Source: Kiritimatiellia bacterium (GTDB lineage Bacteria > Verrucomicrobiota > Kiritimatiellia > RFP12 > UBA1067). Taken from it: a DNA stretch of 18,520 bases. The notes under the pieces were generated by a model. It worked only from the letters and a program-made list of their open reading frames with translations. It was not told the origin of the DNA and made no database searches. Of this stretch, positions 6,666-14,919 are shown piece after piece (within the stretch, counting starts at the first letter, position 1; each line of letters opens with the position of its first letter). Location of the stretch: contig JAKSOY010000074.1 in NCBI GenBank assembly GCA_024405255.1, forward strand, positions 1 through 18,520, given 5' to 3'. The position numbers and the translations under genes are program-made.

Positions 6666-9600
6666 ATGGATATGGGTATTTTCCGTTGTCTGAATCTACT
6701 CGGGTGTATCGGTGTTCTTGTGTTGGGGATGCCGTCGTTCGGGGCTGTTCCGCAGGAGTATGAGCGGCTTGGATTCATTCGTTCGACGGGGGAACAGTAC
6801 ATCAACACGGGTTATGTGCCTAAGGCACATGACAAGATCGAGTGTGTCGTCTTTGCGCCGAAAGGCGTGGCGCAGAATTCGTATGGGGCCATCTTCGGTA
6901 CGAAGTCTAATTCGACGATGAACAACCTGTGGGGGTTCTTTGTCTATTTCAGCAATCGTTACGAAGCTCGATTTAACCGTAATCACAGCGAGTTCATCAA
7001 TCCGGATGGTACGCTTTTCCCCTATGACGAAAAGGTTGCGCTGACCTGCGAAGGAACTTCTGCTTCTTGGCGTAGCGCGAGTGGCGTGACGGGGCAGATT
7101 ACCATCTCGGACGCGGATGTCGTCGATGCGGTGGCGCCGATCTTCCTTTTTGACCAGGGAAAAGGTGATGAAGCCCAGGGGGCGATCGGTCACAAATCGA
7201 ACATCAGGCTTTATTCGTTTAAAGTGACCGATGCGAACGGTATGGTGCAGTGCGACTACGTGCCGGTTCGGCGCATTTCGGATGGCATGATCGGTCTCTT
7301 TGATCAGGCTCGGCAGGTTTTTGCCGGAAGTGCGACGGCGACCACGTTCGCAGCCGGCTGGGATGACGCGATTTCGGGTGAGACCTTTGTGAAGACGGGC
7401 GATGAACGGCTCGTTGTAAATGGGGTTGAACTCACGGGGGCGCTCACGCTGGAGGCTGGCACGCTTGCCGTGGCAGAGGCTGCTTATCAGGGAATCTCCT
7501 GCGGCTCGCTCACGCTTGCGGGAGGATCGCTCGCCTTTGCGCAGCTCGGCATCGGTACGCCCACAATCCGTGTGGCGGGTGCAGCGCAGGTGACAGGGAA
7601 CGTCGCGGTGAAACTGCCGGCGGCGCTGGCGGCGGGTACGTACGATCTTGTTACGGCGGCATCTTTTGCGGTCGTATCGGGGGCTTCGATCTCGCTTGCC
7701 GAGGGGGCGGCGACGGGAGGCGACGGCGCCACGCGCACGCTTGAGGTGACGGAGACGGGCGTGCGCGTCGTAGTGGGTGCGCGAACCCTGCCGCGCGGCT
7801 ATCGGGCGATTCCTTCCATTCGTTCCGATGGTCAGCAATGGCTTGATACGGGTGTCGATGCGGATGAAATGACATCAGTTGATCTGCGCTTCGGCGGTGT
7901 CAGTTATGTGAATCAGACCGTTTTCTTCGGTCAGGATGCTTGGACGGGGCATCGTTTCCTCTTCAACCAGCAATCGGGGCGTTTCTATTTCCACGGACGC
8001 GGAGTGGCGATGACCACGGTTGCGGCTTCGACCGATTACCGGTTGACGGTCGGAAACAATGAACAGATCTATTTGACGACGGCTGATGCTGAACCCGCCG
8101 TTTATGCGGATACGCGTACATACAACGGCGCGAACCGACGCCTCGCGCTTTTTGCGACCAACGCGGGCGGATATCGTTCTTCGTTTACCTGTTACGGTCT
8201 CCGCATCGCCCGTTGCGGTGAGATTGTGCGTGATTTCATGCCGTGTCGTGCGCCGAATGGCGAGGTCGGCCTTTGGGACTGGGTGAGCGGCCGCTTCTTC
8301 AACAACAAGGGTACGGGGGCGTTTGAAGGTGGCGATGAAGGAGCCGCTCGGCTCGGTTATCTGCAGGCGACGGGTACGCAGTACATTGATACGGGTTATA
8401 TCGTCAAGGCGCTTGACAAGGTGGAATGCGTTGTAAAGACGCCTGCCAGTGGCTATCCCGCTACCTATAGTGCACTCTTCGGTACGAAGTACGCCGGAGA
8501 TGAGACGACGGCATCAGGTACGATGAATCAGATCTTCGGCTTCTTCGTCCGATTCAGCAATCGGATGGAAACGCGTTACAATCGCGGCAAGTCGGAATAT
8601 ATGTCAACGACGCAGGGCGCGTCAGGAGAAGGAACTTTCCCCTATGATGAACGTACGACGTTGGTCTGCCAGGGCGATACGGCGACTTGGAGTAGCGTAA
8701 GCGGTACGTCGGGCTACATCACGGTGCCGCCGGAGGCGGTGGTCGATACAACGGCCCCGCTCTTTGTGTTCGACCAGAATTCCGGCGCGGGGGTCGCGTT
8801 GGGACACAAGTCGGTCGCGGCGATCTACTCGTTGCGCATCACGTCAAGTGACAATGTGGTTCAGCGCGATTTCATTCCCTGGCGAACGGCGGCGGGCGAA
8901 GTGGGATTCTTTGACCGTGTGGAAGGAAAGTTCTACGCCAACAAGGGCACGGGGTCCTTCAAGTACGATGTCGCCTGTGCGGATCCGGATGTCGCCTCGG
9001 GAGATTTCGTCGTTTACGACGGGTTGATGGACTCGTCGACATCGTGGGGCGGCTGCACGAATGTGATCAAGCAACGGTCTTCGGAATTGAACATCGCCGC
9101 AGCAACGGCCTTCCCCGCGCTTACGGTGTTGGAAGGGACGGTGTCGCTGAAGAATGATGTCATTGGAGCGGCGACGATTGCCGGCAAGTTGACGCTTGCC
9201 GGCGGGACGATGCTGGCGGTTGATCTTCGTCCGTACGGATGCGACAGCTTTGTGGCCGAGTCCCTTGATCTGTCCGCAGCGAGTACCGAGTCGCCCGTGA
9301 CGCTGAAGATTTCGGCACGCGGCATTTCCTCTTTGGCGGAGGGACAGTCCTTCACGGTGATTCCGTCCGGACTTGTCGCCGGCGATGAACGAAAGTTCGA
9401 AGTGGTCGGATTCCCTGCGAGAATTCGGGTGGTGGATGGCGCCCTTGTGCTGGTGGCGTCTCCTGTGGGCACGGTCGCATGGACGGGTACGGAGAATGGA
9501 CGGAACTGGTCTGAAGACGGCAACTGGCAGGACAATCGGTATCCTCAAACAGGCGATAGCGTTGTGTTCAACCAGGCAGAGGGCGGCGTCCTTTCACAGG

Positions 9601-12600
9601 ACTTGGCAAGTCTCGTATTGAATGGTCTGACATTTGGCACGGAGGCTGGCGCCTATGCGAATGAAGGCGGTCTGACTCTTGGCGTGCTTCATGCGGTTAC
9701 CAACCTTTCTTCAAGTGTGCAGACGTTTGCGTTGCCGATGGCACTCGGCAGCGTCGGCGAGCCGTTTACGGCGTTCGTCGCCGCAGACGGTGGACTGACC
9801 CTGCCGGAAGTTACGGAGATGTCGTCGGATGTGCTGTATAAGAAGGGTGGAGGCGTGCTCGAGATTTCCGATGCGGCGATCTGTGCGGCGGGCGATGTCC
9901 GTGTGGAAGACGGTGTGCTTCAAATCGGTACGCGTTCAGGACGGACCCAGCGCCGTTACGAGCCGGTGCAGTTGACGACGTCCGACCAGCTTGTCTGGCG
10001 CAATACGTATCTCTCGAACGTTCGCACCGTCACGGCGGTGGCGGATCCCGATTCGGCGAGCGCACATAGCTACTGGAGCGGGTTGATCTTGCCGTTCCAT
10101 TGGACGGTGGCGGCGGACGGTCTTTCGGCCACAGTTGATTTCCAGCAGTACGACGGGACCTACACGAAAGGCGTTTCGGTCGTGCTGACTCAGAAGGGCG
10201 ACGATGTCTATGCCCGCTTTACGGCGATGCAATACCAGAAGGCGTTCATTGTGGGGCAGCCGTTTGCCAATCTGAAATCTACGTCGAACTACCGGTTGTC
10301 GCATCTGCGGCCGGTGACATCCTACGAGCCGGTCATGATGACGACGGGTTGGCAGACCATCTGGAAAAACATCAACTTGGGAGAAGTGACGGGACTCAAG
10401 GGGTACTATACAGGGTCTTGGTGCAATCAATATGTCGACGCCACTGGATGGTTCTGGAACTACAACAGTGCGAGCGGAACGGCAACCGTGCAGGTGCATG
10501 ACACCGGTCACCGGAGTACGGTCGTCGAACTCAAGCAGGTTGGCCCTGACGTGCAGGCGCGTTCGATCCGTACGGGCTATTCGCCCGGAAAAACGCCGGC
10601 GGACAATATGGAATACCCGGTCAATGTTCTGACGGTCGCGACATCGCCGACGGGGAATCACTATGGTACCATCTATCTTCGTCCGTTGCCGATGAGCGAC
10701 GATGAAATCGTGCGGCAGGAAGGGGGGCAGATCGTCGTCTCGCCGGGTGCGTGCCTCGACGTGGGGCTCAACCACAACAATGCCGCGACGCTCGCCCAGA
10801 CTGAATCGACGCATGGCAAGAAGGTGTTTGTGGCGGGTGATGGACCCGATGGACGAGGCGCACTTTACAATTCGGTCTTGACGGCGAACTGGGGGTGCAC
10901 GTTCGGCCATGTCGTTCTCACGGGGAATGCTTCTGCCGGTGGTGGCGCGATGGACGTTCGTCCGCTCGCCGGCTCGACGCTCGCCTCTGCGGCGGGTTCG
11001 GCGCGTTTGGAGGGACCGTTCACGCTGACGACGGACTGTCAGCGTTTTTGCCTGTGTGACATGTCGGTCGATGTCGGGAGCATCGTTAACAAGCAGTTCA
11101 TGGTGCTTGCGTACGGACTCACGGGTGGGGTGACGAATGGTATTCATCAGCTGGCAAATTCGCGCCTGCAGTTGTACAATGTCACGTTGACGAAGGACAT
11201 GCCGCTGGTGGTGGATGCAGGGTCGACAAACGTTCTTCTTGATACCGTCTCTGCGGTGAGCGTTGTCAACGGGGCATTCACGGTGGAGGCCGGTGCGGAA
11301 GCCGCCTTCTCCCTCTCGCAGGATCTGACGCTCAATGATGTGTTCAAGCTGGATGGTTCGGTGGAGACCTCGGGCGCGGCCTCGCTTGTCATGACGCACG
11401 CGCTTGAAGGGAATGGTACGCTTGCCGGCGCGCACATACGCTTCTCGGGTGCGAATTCCCAGTGGCGTATGAAGGCAGATAACACGGGCTTTATTGAAAA
11501 GGTGAACGCCGACGGTGTGACGGATGCGGCTTTCCTCCAGGGACTTCGGGCTGTCACCATCGTTTATACGGGTTCACTGGAAGAGGCGAGGTCCTTTGAT
11601 GTTGCGCCTGCGGGGAGTCTTTCAGAGTCCGATGCCGTTAACATTGCGCTCACCGTGGTGGATGCCGCCGGCGACGCCGTGTCGGGTTGCCGTTTGGCCG
11701 TGGAAGAGGGCCGTCTGTGTTTCCATGTGGGCGACTTCTCGTTCCCGCGTACGGCAATCTGGACGGGCGAGGGCGATACGTCGGTCTATCTTGATCCCGA
11801 CAACTGGATCTGCTCGAATGACCGAAAGGAAATTCTGCCGGGTGTTTCGCCTACGCTGGAAACGTGGATTAGCCTCAATACGCCGACGACGTTCAACTGC
11901 CCGGCGGGTTCGCTCGGCGTGAACAAGACCGTCTCGCTTTCGGGCGCGTACACGCTTGAACTCGCGGCGGACTGCGACTGGTCGGGTGTTGATCTCAACC
12001 ACTTCGTCGGTATGACGACGATCGACCTCAAGGGCCACAATCTCACGGTGCTGATGTCGTCGAATCCCACGAACCAACTGGAAATCACCGACAGTTCCGC
12101 CGTCGGCGACGGTGGCACGTTGAGGCTTCTTGTGCCAGCCGGTCAAACGGTGACAAACGAGAAGGTCACGTTTACGGGATCTCTCGCGCTGGAGAAGACG
12201 GGGGCGGGCAAATACATCAACAAGATTCAAAACGCCCATTCGGGAGGAACGGCGATTGCAGAGGGTACATTCGCGCTCTTCAACGATGCCCACAACGGCA
12301 CCACCTACGCCTGCGTACGTTTTCGCCATTTGGGTGTGGTGGGGGCGACGGTGACGGTGGCTACGGGGGCAACCTTTGATTTGATGGGAAATTACGATTT
12401 GCACCAATATGCGCTTGTCCTTGCCGGTGGCCAGTTGACCTCGACAACCTATAAGATGAGTACCATCGATAATGGCGGAATCGGTTCGCTGACGCTGACG
12501 GCCGATTCGACGATCGATCTGCCGAAGACGGCGGACAATGTGGCCAACTTCCTGATTTTCAATACGGGGAATCCATGTTGGGCCGACCTCGGTGGCCATC

Positions 12601-13172
12601 GCCTGACGATCGATGTACACCCCGGAAGTGGAAACTATCTTTGCTTGAAGCAATACGGGTTCAAGAATGGTACGGTGCGTGTGGTGAGCGGTGGCTGGTT
12701 CCGAGTGTATGGTGAGTCGATCGAATGGGTTAACGCGTCGCTTGAAGAAGGTGCGGCGCTTTGGCTTGATGCATCCGTGACAGTGGAGGATTTCCAGTGT
12801 TTCTATCAGAGTGCCGGTGACAAAAAGGGATCTGGCGGTATCAACATCAAGGGGGCGTACACGCCGGGAGGGGTTCTGTTCCATAACTTTACGATGCTGA
12901 ACGGATCCACGTTTGATCTGAAGGGACTCGCGTTGCCCTGGCAGCTCGAGCCGATCACCCTCACGGCCGGCGGCCAGTTCTATGTGGACCTTGCGGGCAA
13001 GACGCTGTCCTCCGAAGATCCGGTCATTTCCTGGGATGCCGCGAATCCGCCGGAAGGCATCCAGCAGATGCGATTCCGCGTGTCGCGCAAGCCCGGCAAT
13101 CCGCGCGGAGAGCTCAGCGTGCGCGCAGACGGTGTCTATTTCGTGAGCGGTTTTTCGATCTTCCTGCGCTGA
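6666..13172 (+). CDS. Giant secreted LamG-like / autotransporter-associated beta-strand repeat protein
   Basis: This protein has 2168 residues. GGAGG at 6656-6660 sits five bases before ATG 6666. Residues 1-27 form a signal peptide ('LLGCIGVLVLGMPSFGA'). Three LamG-like (concanavalin-fold) modules follow. Module 1, ~32-230, starts 'YERLGFIRSTGEQYINTGY'; module 2, ~376-556, starts 'RAIPSIRSDGQQWLDTG'; module 3, ~562-767, starts 'RLGYLQATGTQYIDTGY'. Modules 1 and 3 are clearly diverged duplicates. 'WTGTENGRNWSEDGNW' near 939 and 'WTGEGDTSVYLDPDNW' near 1699 open repeat sections. Residues 1096-1341 hold two tandem copies of a module that I do not recognise. 'LEKTGAGKYINKIQNAHSGG' near 1842 is an autotransporter-associated repeat. 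The protein ends 'GVYFVSGFSIFLR' with no barrel, LPXTG or PEP-CTERM signal visible. It is probably a surface or secreted adhesin or glycan-binding protein; no enzymatic motif is seen. The own promoter suggests expression independent of the C25-like gene. Confidence 0.88.
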   Translation: MDMGIFRCLNLLGCIGVLVLGMPSFGAVPQEYERLGFIRSTGEQYINTGYVPKAHDKIECVVFAPKGVAQNSYGAIFGTKSNSTMNNLWGFFVYFSNRYEARFNRNHSEFINPDGTLFPYDEKVALTCEGTSASWRSASGVTGQITISDADVVDAVAPIFLFDQGKGDEAQGAIGHKSNIRLYSFKVTDANGMVQCDYVPVRRISDGMIGLFDQARQVFAGSATATTFAAGWDDAISGETFVKTGDERLVVNGVELTGALTLEAGTLAVAEAAYQGISCGSLTLAGGSLAFAQLGIGTPTIRVAGAAQVTGNVAVKLPAALAAGTYDLVTAASFAVVSGASISLAEGAATGGDGATRTLEVTETGVRVVVGARTLPRGYRAIPSIRSDGQQWLDTGVDADEMTSVDLRFGGVSYVNQTVFFGQDAWTGHRFLFNQQSGRFYFHGRGVAMTTVAASTDYRLTVGNNEQIYLTTADAEPAVYADTRTYNGANRRLALFATNAGGYRSSFTCYGLRIARCGEIVRDFMPCRAPNGEVGLWDWVSGRFFNNKGTGAFEGGDEGAARLGYLQATGTQYIDTGYIVKALDKVECVVKTPASGYPATYSALFGTKYAGDETTASGTMNQIFGFFVRFSNRMETRYNRGKSEYMSTTQGASGEGTFPYDERTTLVCQGDTATWSSVSGTSGYITVPPEAVVDTTAPLFVFDQNSGAGVALGHKSVAAIYSLRITSSDNVVQRDFIPWRTAAGEVGFFDRVEGKFYANKGTGSFKYDVACADPDVASGDFVVYDGLMDSSTSWGGCTNVIKQRSSELNIAAATAFPALTVLEGTVSLKNDVIGAATIAGKLTLAGGTMLAVDLRPYGCDSFVAESLDLSAASTESPVTLKISARGISSLAEGQSFTVIPSGLVAGDERKFEVVGFPARIRVVDGALVLVASPVGTVAWTGTENGRNWSEDGNWQDNRYPQTGDSVVFNQAEGGVLSQDLASLVLNGLTFGTEAGAYANEGGLTLGVLHAVTNLSSSVQTFALPMALGSVGEPFTAFVAADGGLTLPEVTEMSSDVLYKKGGGVLEISDAAICAAGDVRVEDGVLQIGTRSGRTQRRYEPVQLTTSDQLVWRNTYLSNVRTVTAVADPDSASAHSYWSGLILPFHWTVAADGLSATVDFQQYDGTYTKGVSVVLTQKGDDVYARFTAMQYQKAFIVGQPFANLKSTSNYRLSHLRPVTSYEPVMMTTGWQTIWKNINLGEVTGLKGYYTGSWCNQYVDATGWFWNYNSASGTATVQVHDTGHRSTVVELKQVGPDVQARSIRTGYSPGKTPADNMEYPVNVLTVATSPTGNHYGTIYLRPLPMSDDEIVRQEGGQIVVSPGACLDVGLNHNNAATLAQTESTHGKKVFVAGDGPDGRGALYNSVLTANWGCTFGHVVLTGNASAGGGAMDVRPLAGSTLASAAGSARLEGPFTLTTDCQRFCLCDMSVDVGSIVNKQFMVLAYGLTGGVTNGIHQLANSRLQLYNVTLTKDMPLVVDAGSTNVLLDTVSAVSVVNGAFTVEAGAEAAFSLSQDLTLNDVFKLDGSVETSGAASLVMTHALEGNGTLAGAHIRFSGANSQWRMKADNTGFIEKVNADGVTDAAFLQGLRAVTIVYTGSLEEARSFDVAPAGSLSESDAVNIALTVVDAAGDAVSGCRLAVEEGRLCFHVGDFSFPRTAIWTGEGDTSVYLDPDNWICSNDRKEILPGVSPTLETWISLNTPTTFNCPAGSLGVNKTVSLSGAYTLELAADCDWSGVDLNHFVGMTTIDLKGHNLTVLMSSNPTNQLEITDSSAVGDGGTLRLLVPAGQTVTNEKVTFTGSLALEKTGAGKYINKIQNAHSGGTAIAEGTFALFNDAHNGTTYACVRFRHLGVVGATVTVATGATFDLMGNYDLHQYALVLAGGQLTSTTYKMSTIDNGGIGSLTLTADSTIDLPKTADNVANFLIFNTGNPCWADLGGHRLTIDVHPGSGNYLCLKQYGFKNGTVRVVSGGWFRVYGESIEWVNASLEEGAALWLDASVTVEDFQCFYQSAGDKKGSGGINIKGAYTPGGVLFHNFTMLNGSTFDLKGLALPWQLEPITLTAGGQFYVDLAGKTLSSEDPVISWDAANPPEGIQQMRFRVSRKPGNPRGELSVRADGVYFVSGFSIFLR
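6759..7359 (+). repeat. LamG-like module 1, diverged duplicate of 8349-8967
   Basis: Codons for residues ~32-230 repeat in 8349-8967 at protein level. Shared landmarks are 'YI[ND]TGY', 'ALFGTK' or 'AIFGTK', 'GFFV.FSNR.E.R.NR..SE', 'FPYDE...L.C.G..A.W.S.SG', 'AP[IL]F[LV]FDQ' and 'GHKS...[LI]YS'. Nucleotide identity is only partial, so the duplication is not recent. Confidence 0.75.
8349..8967 (+). repeat. LamG-like module 3, diverged duplicate of 6759-7359
   Basis: This is the second copy of the long LamG-like module (residues ~562-767). It differs from copy 1 by small insertions, such as a few extra residues after the 'FGTK' landmark. A shorter and more distant LamG-like module (residues ~376-556) lies between the two. 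Confidence 0.75.
9951..10316 (+). repeat. Tandem ~122-residue 'YEPV' module, copy A
   Basis: Residues 1096-1217 begin 'RRYEPVQLTTSDQLVWRN' and end 'NYRLSHLRPV'. The next copy follows without a linker. Shared positions include 'YEPV..TT..Q..W.N..L..V', a central '.W....SGTATV' or '.W...DGLSATV' strand, a 'V.L.Q.G.DV.AR' strand and a closing 'YL RP' or 'HL RP'. I cannot assign it to a named family. Confidence 0.7.
10317..10688 (+). repeat. Tandem ~124-residue 'YEPV' module, copy B
   Basis: Residues 1218-1341 begin 'TSYEPVMMTTGWQTIWKN' and end 'GTIYLRPL'. This is the second copy of the module described at 9951-10316. It keeps 'VVELKQVGPDVQARSI', matching 'VVLTQKGDDVYARFT' in copy A. Confidence 0.7.
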
Positions 13173-13192
13173 GGAAGGTAACCTTGTGTAAC

Positions 13193-13220
13193 GGGCGTGT
13201 CTGAGTTTTTCACCACGCCC
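13193..13220 (+). terminator. Possible weak terminator hairpin after the giant gene
   Basis: A perfect 7-bp GC-rich stem, GGGCGTG (13193-13199) with CACGCCC (13214-13220), encloses a 14-base loop 20 bases after the stop codon. The loop holds a TTTTT run, but no T-tract follows the stem, so it may only stabilise the mRNA end. This is the only terminator-like structure I find for the giant gene. Confidence 0.35.
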
Positions 13221-13238
13221 TCTCACCCCGCCTAGCGG

Positions 13239-13289
13239 CGCGTTCGGAGAACGCGTCCTACCGATTTTGGGCGGAGAACGCGTCCTACC
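13239..13289. repeat. 17-bp direct repeat pair with hairpin, in the GH20 promoter region
   Basis: GGAGAACGCGTCCTACC occurs at 13246-13262 and again at 13273-13289, a 27-base period. Copy 1 overlaps a hairpin with arms CGCGTTC (13239-13245) and GAACGCG (13249-13255) and loop GGA. Copy 2 ends where the -35 of the following promoter would be. It may be a dispersed intergenic repeat or a regulator binding site. Confidence 0.7.
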
Positions 13290-13303
13290 AATTTCAGGCG
13301 AAG

Positions 13304-13314
13304 TGTGGTATAAT
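13304..13314 (+). promoter_or_regulatory. Extended -10 promoter for the GH20 gene
   Basis: TATAAT at 13309-13314 is preceded by TGG, giving an extended -10 (TGTGGTATAAT). No good -35 lies at 16-18 bases upstream, where the second copy of the 17-bp direct repeat ends. This suggests an extended -10 or activator-dependent promoter. The leader is about 45 bases, with the Shine-Dalgarno AAGGAG at 13357-13362. Confidence 0.65.
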
Positions 13315-13367
13315 AAGGGCGAGTCTGCGCGACGTGCGTATGACTAAATTTTGATTAAGGAGTAAAA

Positions 13368-14828
13368 ATGTTTACATCGATTCTCTTGGCGGCGGCGTTG
13401 ATTCCGCAGCCGGTTTCCATGACGACGGGTACGGGTTCGCTGGCCGTCAAGAATGCGAAGGTTGAGTACGCCACAGATGCGAAGATCCCGAAGGAGGGAT
13501 ATCGTCTGAACGTGACGACGGCTGGTGTGAAAGTCACCAGTTCCGATGCGGCCGGGCGTTTCTATGCCGAGCAGACGCTCGCGCAGCTGAACGAAAAGGG
13601 ACAGTATCCGGTTGTAGAAATCGAAGATGCGCCGCGCTATCCGTGGCGGGGTCTGTTGATCGACGATTGCCGTCACTTCTTCGGCAAGGAGACGGTCAAG
13701 CACGTGATCGACCAGATGGCGAAGCACAAGTACAATCGTCTGCATTGGCACTTGACGGACGACCAGGGTTGGCGTTTGGACATCCCGGGCTACCCCGAAC
13801 TCATCAAGTACGGCGCGATGCGCAGCCAGAGCGCGCGTCACGGTACGCACCCCACGAAGGGTACCAAGGAAAATTGGAATGACCTCAACGGCATCAAGTA
13901 CGGTCCCTACTACTATACCGAAGCCGACATCAAGGAAATCGTCGCCTATGCGGCTGCGCGCCATGTGACGATCGTACCGGAAATCGAAGTGCCCGGCCAC
14001 ATGTTCGCCGCGCTCTCGGCGTATCCGGACCTCGCGTGCGTGCCGGCGAACCTCGCCGCGCGCGATCCGCGTCTCGTGTGGGGCATCGAGAAGGATGTCC
14101 TCTGCCTTGGCAACGACAAGGGACTCAAGTTCATTGAGGACGTGCTCGAGTATGTGTGCCGTCTCTTCCCGGGCGATGTGGTGCATCTCGGCGGCGATGA
14201 GTGTCCGCAGATCCGCTGGAAGACCTGTCCGAAGTGCCAGGCCCGCATCAAGGCCGAGAACCTTGGCAGCGAGAAGGGCCTGCAGCCGTGGGTCACGCGC
14301 CGTCTCGTCAAGTTCCTCGAAGCGCGTGGCAAGCGCGCCCTCGGCTGGGACGAGTATCTGCTGGGCGACGTGCCGAAGAGCGCGATCGGCATGAGCTGGC
14401 GTGTGAGCAGCCGCGGCGGCGCGGGGCATCAGCTCGTTTCGGGCGCGGCGGCGGCGCTGCGGGGACACGATGTGGTGATGACGCCCACGAGCCACTGCTA
14501 TCTGGACTACGGACAGGCGCTGCCGAACGATCCGTTCCAGTACATCGGCGGCAGGCTGCCGCTCGCGAAGTGCTATTCTCTGGATCCGTGCGCGGGCGTG
14601 CCCGAGAATGCGCGTCATCACATCCTCGGCGGACAGGGCAACAACTGGAGCGAGTACACCTGGAACGAATACGATCTCGACTGGAAGGTGTGGCCGCGTG
14701 CGTGCGCGTTGGCGGAAGTCTTCTGGACGGGCGAGAAGCGTCCCGGCTTTGCGGACTTCAAGAAGCGCATGGAGACGCATCGCAAGCGTCTGCTGGCGCA
14801 GGGCGTGAACTGCGCGCCGCTGGAATAA
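13368..14828 (+). CDS. Beta-N-acetylhexosaminidase, glycoside hydrolase family 20
   Basis: This protein has 486 residues. AAGGAG at 13357-13362 lies five bases before ATG 13368. It removes terminal beta-linked GlcNAc or GalNAc from glycans by substrate-assisted catalysis. A short hydrophobic start ('MFTSILLAAALIPQPVS') suggests export. Residues ~20-85 fit the small N-terminal GH20b domain ('RFYAEQTLAQL'). The catalytic barrel shows 'PWRGLLIDDCRHFF', 'NRLHWHLTDDQGWRLDIPGY', 'TIVPEIEVPGHMFAALSAYP', 'VHLGGDECP' with the catalytic pair Asp277-Glu278, 'RALGWDEYL' and 'NNWSEYTW'. The length is normal for a single-domain bacterial enzyme, without an added carbohydrate-binding module. It is probably periplasmic or secreted and would suit mucin, N-glycan or chitin-type oligosaccharides. 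It is alone in its transcription unit, with its own promoter and a strong terminator. The family call is secure; the linkage specificity is not. Confidence 0.95.
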   Translation: MFTSILLAAALIPQPVSMTTGTGSLAVKNAKVEYATDAKIPKEGYRLNVTTAGVKVTSSDAAGRFYAEQTLAQLNEKGQYPVVEIEDAPRYPWRGLLIDDCRHFFGKETVKHVIDQMAKHKYNRLHWHLTDDQGWRLDIPGYPELIKYGAMRSQSARHGTHPTKGTKENWNDLNGIKYGPYYYTEADIKEIVAYAAARHVTIVPEIEVPGHMFAALSAYPDLACVPANLAARDPRLVWGIEKDVLCLGNDKGLKFIEDVLEYVCRLFPGDVVHLGGDECPQIRWKTCPKCQARIKAENLGSEKGLQPWVTRRLVKFLEARGKRALGWDEYLLGDVPKSAIGMSWRVSSRGGAGHQLVSGAAAALRGHDVVMTPTSHCYLDYGQALPNDPFQYIGGRLPLAKCYSLDPCAGVPENARHHILGGQGNNWSEYTWNEYDLDWKVWPRACALAEVFWTGEKRPGFADFKKRMETHRKRLLAQGVNCAPLE

Positions 14829-14850
14829 GGCTTGATTGAAATTGAAAGAA

Positions 14851-14890
14851 GCAAACGGGTCTCTGGAGAACAGAGACCCGTTTGCCGTTT
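14851..14890. terminator. Strong bidirectional terminator between convergent genes
   Basis: A perfect 15-bp inverted repeat (14851-14865 with 14871-14885) encloses the loop GAGAA. TTTTT follows on the plus side (14887-14891). On the minus side the flank 14837-14850 is A-rich, so the minus transcript reads into a T-rich tract. It sits 22 bases after the hexosaminidase stop and 35 bases after the stop of the opposing radical SAM gene. Confidence 0.92.
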
Positions 14891-14919
14891 TTGGAGAGAG
14901 GGAAGCAGATGTGCAGCCG

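Noticed and set aside
12200..13172. C-terminal autotransporter beta-barrel in the giant protein
   Set aside because: The final ~300 residues continue the repeat type and end in Leu-Arg rather than the aromatic-terminated strand pattern of a type V barrel.
13175..13185. Palindrome AAGGTAACCTT just after the giant gene stop
   Set aside because: It has a five-base arm, one central base and no T-tract. It is too short to support a terminator or operator call.
13246..13289. CRISPR-like pair of repeats
   Set aside because: There are only two 17-bp units with a 10-base gap; the spacer is far too short and no cas gene is near.
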